A stretch of 8,317 nucleotides of DNA from Bacteroidia bacterium (GTDB taxonomy: Bacteria > Bacteroidota > Bacteroidia > Bacteroidales > GCA-2748055), in contig SPBY01000112.1 of assembly GCA_004525825.1 (NCBI GenBank), forward strand, positions 1 through 8,317, written 5' to 3'. This document shows positions 5,963-8,317 of this stretch, piece by piece. Positions within the stretch are counted from its first letter, which is position 1, and each line of letters starts with the position of its first letter. The translations under genes were made by a program, and so were the position numbers. The notes under the pieces were generated by a model. It was given only the letters and a program-made list of their open reading frames with translations. It had not been told where the DNA came from and did not search any database.

Positions 5963-6925
5963 TCAGGCCTCCTCCGCCATCACAGCTTTCCCAGCTTTGA
6001 TCAGCAGGTTTCTGGTAGCAATAATCCCCTCGTCCGCACTCAGGGTACTTCCCTCATATTCGATTCCTATGTATCCCCGGAATCCTGAATCCTTGACAAT
6101 CTTCAGCAGCCTGTAGAAGTCTTTATCCACCTCATTGCCCTCCTCATCAAAATTGTGAGATTTGGCGCTGACTCCCTTGGCCAGGGGCATCAGCTCCTTC
6201 ATGCCCTGGTAAAGGTCGTATCTCTCCCCACCCGGCTTTTGGTCGATGATGAAGTTCCCGAAATCGGGAAGCACGCCGCAATTGATCATTCCGGTATTAC
6301 GAATCACCGAAGTCAGCCAGCTGGCCCTGGAGGAAGGACCTCCATGGTTCTCCACGATCACACTGATTCCATAATCGGCAGCGAACTGACCTAAGGTAAT
6401 CAGGCTTTTGGTGGTGGCATGGGCCACATCCAGGTCAGATCCTCTTCCGCGGGCATTCACACGAATGGCATGACAACCCAGTATCTCAGCAGCTTCCACC
6501 CACTGGTAGTGTTTCTCCACAGAAGCTATTCTTTTTACCTCATCCAGATCACCCAGGGATCCGGCAGTATCGATCATAAGCAGTACATTCCTCACACCTA
6601 TGTCCTCGGTACGTTTAAGAAGTTCTTTGATATACTCCTTGTCCGAGGAGGGGAAGAACTGGTCCACATATTCAACATTTTGAATTCCAAACTTGTCCTT
6701 CGAGTAAGCCGGGAAATCCAGGTTCTCCAATTCCTTTGTTTTTCCCCGGAATTTCGCGTTCAGGGACCACTGGGCCAATGAAATCTTGAAAAAGAGCTCA
6801 TCCTCTTCTCCCACGGCCGGGAAAGGGTTGAATTGGCTCTGTTTTCCATGGACAAACTGGCCGGCCGAAATCGCTGCAGTAGCCAGGGCTGCACTCTTCA
6901 TAAATGTTCTTCTATTTTGCATCAT
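5963..6925 (-). CDS. Sugar phosphate isomerase/epimerase-like TIM-barrel protein, Tat-exported
   Basis: A 320-residue protein counted from ATG 6925 (ATG 6922 is equally possible). The open frame reaches 6979, but that start would overlap the preceding gene, while 6925 gives a 7-base gap and a clean twin-arginine leader: NRRTFMK at residues 4-10, a hydrophobic stretch to about 25, and likely cleavage near FVHGK. The mature part is an AP-endonuclease-2 type xylose-isomerase-like barrel. Likely metal ligands are E192 (VEN), D221 (PDFGN), H257 (KSHNFD) and E289 (GIEYEG), all present. Cytoplasmic relatives are hydroxypyruvate isomerases or keto-sugar epimerases. Exported Bacteroidota members next to DUF1080 have been linked to the 3-keto-glycoside route, where such a protein hydrates or isomerises the keto-sugar product. 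It follows the DUF1080 gene on the same strand, very probably in one transcript. The exact reaction is not readable. Confidence 0.88.
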   Translation of the reverse strand: MMQNRRTFMKSAALATAAISAGQFVHGKQSQFNPFPAVGEEDELFFKISLAQWSLNAKFRGKTKELENLDFPAYSKDKFGIQNVEYVDQFFPSSDKEYIKELLKRTEDIGVRNVLLMIDTAGSLGDLDEVKRIASVEKHYQWVEAAEILGCHAIRVNARGRGSDLDVAHATTKSLITLGQFAADYGISVIVENHGGPSSRASWLTSVIRNTGMINCGVLPDFGNFIIDQKPGGERYDLYQGMKELMPLAKGVSAKSHNFDEEGNEVDKDFYRLLKIVKDSGFRGYIGIEYEGSTLSADEGIIATRNLLIKAGKAVMAEEA

Positions 6926-6932
6926 CTCAAAT

Positions 6933-7661
6933 TTAAAGTTCCTTAATCTTAATATTCCTGAACCAAACATGGTTGCCATGGTCCTGCATACCTATATAAC
7001 CTTCTTTTTGCAGATTCGCCCAATCGGGATTTATACCGGGAAATTTGGATCCGGCCACCAGTTCCTTCCACTCCGGAGTCCCAATCTGATACTCAACTAC
7101 TTTCACCCCGTTTTGCATATGGATCACGTGACCATCCTTGATAATCACTTCGGCGCTGTTCCACTGCTCAGCACCTTTGGAGTTCTGGGGAACGGCAGGG
7201 ATCAGGTCATACAGCGATCCGGACTTGCGGTTTCCATCCTTCCCCAATTTGGCATCGGGATGCTTTTCATTATCCAGTACCTGCATCTCAGGGGCCGTGG
7301 CGTAAATTGCCCTGAACTTATCATTTTCTGCGCCCAGGTAGAAAATTCCTGAATTTCCTCCTTCAGCGATCTTCCAGTCGATCTTAAAATGAAAATTGGA
7401 GAACTTCTTGTCAAAAATAATATCACCCCCTTTACCATCTGCCTCGGGGTTAAAATGAAGGGTGCCATCTTCAATGACCCACTTTCCCGGAAAGACGTCT
7501 TTCTTGTAACCGCGCCAGCCCTCACTGCTGCTTCCGTCAAAAAGCAGTACAAAACCCTCTTGTTTCTCCTGGTCAGTCAAGGTGTTTTGTGCATGCAATC
7601 CACTGCAGAAAGACATCATCAGCAAGCCTGCTACTAAAATAAATGAAATTTTCTTCGTCAT
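6933..7661 (-). CDS. DUF1080 protein (3-keto-disaccharide hydrolase/lyase family), secreted
   Basis: A 242-residue secreted protein. The signal peptide covers residues 1-24 (basic MTKK, hydrophobic core, ending GLHA before QN); C19 lies in SFC and does not form a good lipobox, so a soluble periplasmic form is more likely than a lipoprotein. The rest is one concanavalin-like beta-jelly-roll of the DUF1080 family (3-keto-disaccharide hydrolase): LFDGSSSEGWRG at 40-51, GGNSGIFYL at 101-109, PEMQVLDNEKHPD at 124-136, the GSLYDL strand at 148-153, and the closing GYIGMQDHGNHVWFRNIKIKEL block at 221-242 (catalytic or binding residues probably include E125, D130, H134 and H228 by position, not proven). 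Family members cleave glycosides only after C3 of the sugar has been oxidised, so it would need the Gfo/Idh oxidoreductase encoded at 2437-4032. It is the first gene of a - strand pair with the TIM-barrel protein. Confidence 0.92.
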   Translation of the reverse strand: MTKKISFILVAGLLMMSFCSGLHAQNTLTDQEKQEGFVLLFDGSSSEGWRGYKKDVFPGKWVIEDGTLHFNPEADGKGGDIIFDKKFSNFHFKIDWKIAEGGNSGIFYLGAENDKFRAIYATAPEMQVLDNEKHPDAKLGKDGNRKSGSLYDLIPAVPQNSKGAEQWNSAEVIIKDGHVIHMQNGVKVVEYQIGTPEWKELVAGSKFPGINPDWANLQKEGYIGMQDHGNHVWFRNIKIKEL

Positions 7662-7734
7662 TGTATTGAATTTTTGGTGAAAATCACTGAAATCTATGTG
7701 GCCTAAAAGTGAGAAAACTATTCCAATTTAGCAA

Positions 7735-7766
7735 GTTGAATCGTATTGCTTTTTTTCGTAATTTTC
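7735..7766 (+). promoter_or_regulatory. Possible Bacteroidota-type promoter for the sigma factor gene
   Basis: GTTG at 7735-7738 and TAATTTTC at 7759-7766 are separated by 20 bases, matching the phylum pattern TTTG / TAnnTTTG with one mismatch in each element. Transcription would start near 7772, giving a leader of about 16 bases before ATG 7789. It lies in the 127-base divergent gap 7662-7788; I found no equally good pattern for the opposite DUF1080 gene. Confidence 0.4.
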
Positions 7767-7788
7767 TTGAACCTAACTATCTCAGACT

Positions 7789-8307
7789 ATGGATGTCGGA
7801 GAACATGGTTTCGATTCAGATTATTTCACCTATGATCTGATCAAACTGCAGGAACAACTATACTACTATGCCCTGCAGCTGACAGAGGACCGGGAGGATG
7901 CCCTGGACCTCGTACAGGAAACCAGTTTCAAAGCCCTGAAGAACCGCAACCGGCTTCACAACAACGACCACATCAGGGCCTGGCTATATACCATTCTTAA
8001 AAATACCTATATCAACTACCTGCGAAGCAGTCACTTCAGGCAGCTAATCTACGATACAGATGAATTGTATACCTATTGCGAAAAATCGGGAGAGGGATCT
8101 GATGCTTTGCCTGACGAACAGTTGATCAATAAAGAGCTTCATGAGATTATCAGGCTGCTACCCGGTACCTACGCAGAACCGATATTGCTATTTCTTGCAG
8201 GTTTTTCCTATAAAGAGATCGCCCAAAAGATGAACATTCCCATCGGAACAGTAAAAAGCCGGATCCACTTGGGTAAAAAGCAAATCCGAAGAGCCTACAC
8301 AGCCTGA
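7789..8307 (+). CDS. ECF-type RNA polymerase sigma factor
   Basis: A complete 172-residue sigma-70 family factor of the extracytoplasmic-function type. Region 2 spans about residues 21-83, with the core-binding and -10 recognition segment LTEDREDALDLVQETSFKAL (31-50) followed by AWLYTILKNTYINYLR. Region 4 spans about 113-170, with the helix-turn-helix GFSYKEIAQKMNIPIGTVKSR (138-158). There is no region 1.1 or 3, as expected. The linker between the two domains (about 84-112) is acidic. ATG 7789 gives a normal N terminus; no Shine-Dalgarno sequence is visible, as is common in Bacteroidota. The gene is divergent from the DUF1080 gene and ends ten bases before the window edge, so a partner anti-sigma gene, often next downstream, could lie just outside. 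It may control the adjacent sugar genes or an envelope response; the sequence does not say which. Confidence 0.92.
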   Translation: MDVGEHGFDSDYFTYDLIKLQEQLYYYALQLTEDREDALDLVQETSFKALKNRNRLHNNDHIRAWLYTILKNTYINYLRSSHFRQLIYDTDELYTYCEKSGEGSDALPDEQLINKELHEIIRLLPGTYAEPILLFLAGFSYKEIAQKMNIPIGTVKSRIHLGKKQIRRAYTA

Positions 8308-8317
8308 TTAAGTCAGA

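Noticed and set aside
6926..6979. N-terminal extension of the TIM-barrel gene to ATG 6979
   Set aside because: It would overlap the end of the DUF1080 gene and bury the twin-arginine motif behind 18 residues; ATG 6925 fits better.
7677..7712. Short inverted repeats (GTGA/TCAC around AAA, and TCACT/AGTGA) in the divergent gap before the sigma gene
   Set aside because: Arms of four to five bases in AT-rich DNA are expected by chance and no operator family is recognised.
1..8317. CRISPR array, insertion sequence, tRNA or rRNA gene
   Set aside because: I saw no regular direct repeats, no transposase-like protein and no RNA-gene-like sequence by eye.

Overview
The window looks like a piece of a Bacteroidota chromosome, probably an environmental Bacteroidia-type organism of moderate GC. 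The evidence is indirect: an FtsX/MacB permease of the style typical of that phylum, a secreted protein with a carboxypeptidase-like regulatory domain, Tat-exported sugar enzymes of the Gfo/Idh/MocA and TIM-barrel families next to a DUF1080 protein, start sites without clear Shine-Dalgarno sequences, and two weak matches to the Bacteroidota promoter pattern (TTTG / TAnnTTTG). I saw no RNA genes, CRISPR arrays, insertion sequences or broken genes, and no stretch over 300 bases lacks a gene.

Left part, + strand (1-1855): the 3' end of an ABC-type permease, a small GHKL ATPase of the anti-sigma/serine-kinase (RsbW/SpoIIAB) type, and a multi-pass ion channel with a K+ selectivity filter. They are separated by 1 and 5 bases, so they are probably co-transcribed. 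After a 90-base AT-rich gap, a second + strand pair follows (1946-4032): a DoxX-family membrane protein and a Tat-exported Gfo/Idh/MocA oxidoreductase, ending in a hairpin terminator that lies partly inside the convergent next gene.

Middle (4080-5962): a secreted protein of unknown role on the - strand and a D-2-hydroxyacid dehydrogenase on the + strand, diverging from a short shared control region. Right part: a - strand pair (DUF1080 secreted hydrolase/lyase, then a Tat-exported TIM-barrel isomerase-like protein) whose last stop codon abuts the stop codon of the dehydrogenase with no spacer, then a divergent ECF sigma factor gene that is complete and ends ten bases before the window edge.

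The main functional theme is extracytoplasmic sugar chemistry. Gfo/Idh/MocA, DUF1080 and TIM-barrel proteins together form the known 3-keto-glycoside route, in which a sugar C3 hydroxyl is oxidised, the glycosidic bond is broken by elimination or hydrolysis of the keto-sugar, and the product is hydrated or isomerised. Here the module is split into two transcription units that flank two other genes, and a DoxX membrane protein is paired with the oxidoreductase. The role of DoxX, and any role of the hydroxyacid dehydrogenase in the route, is inference.
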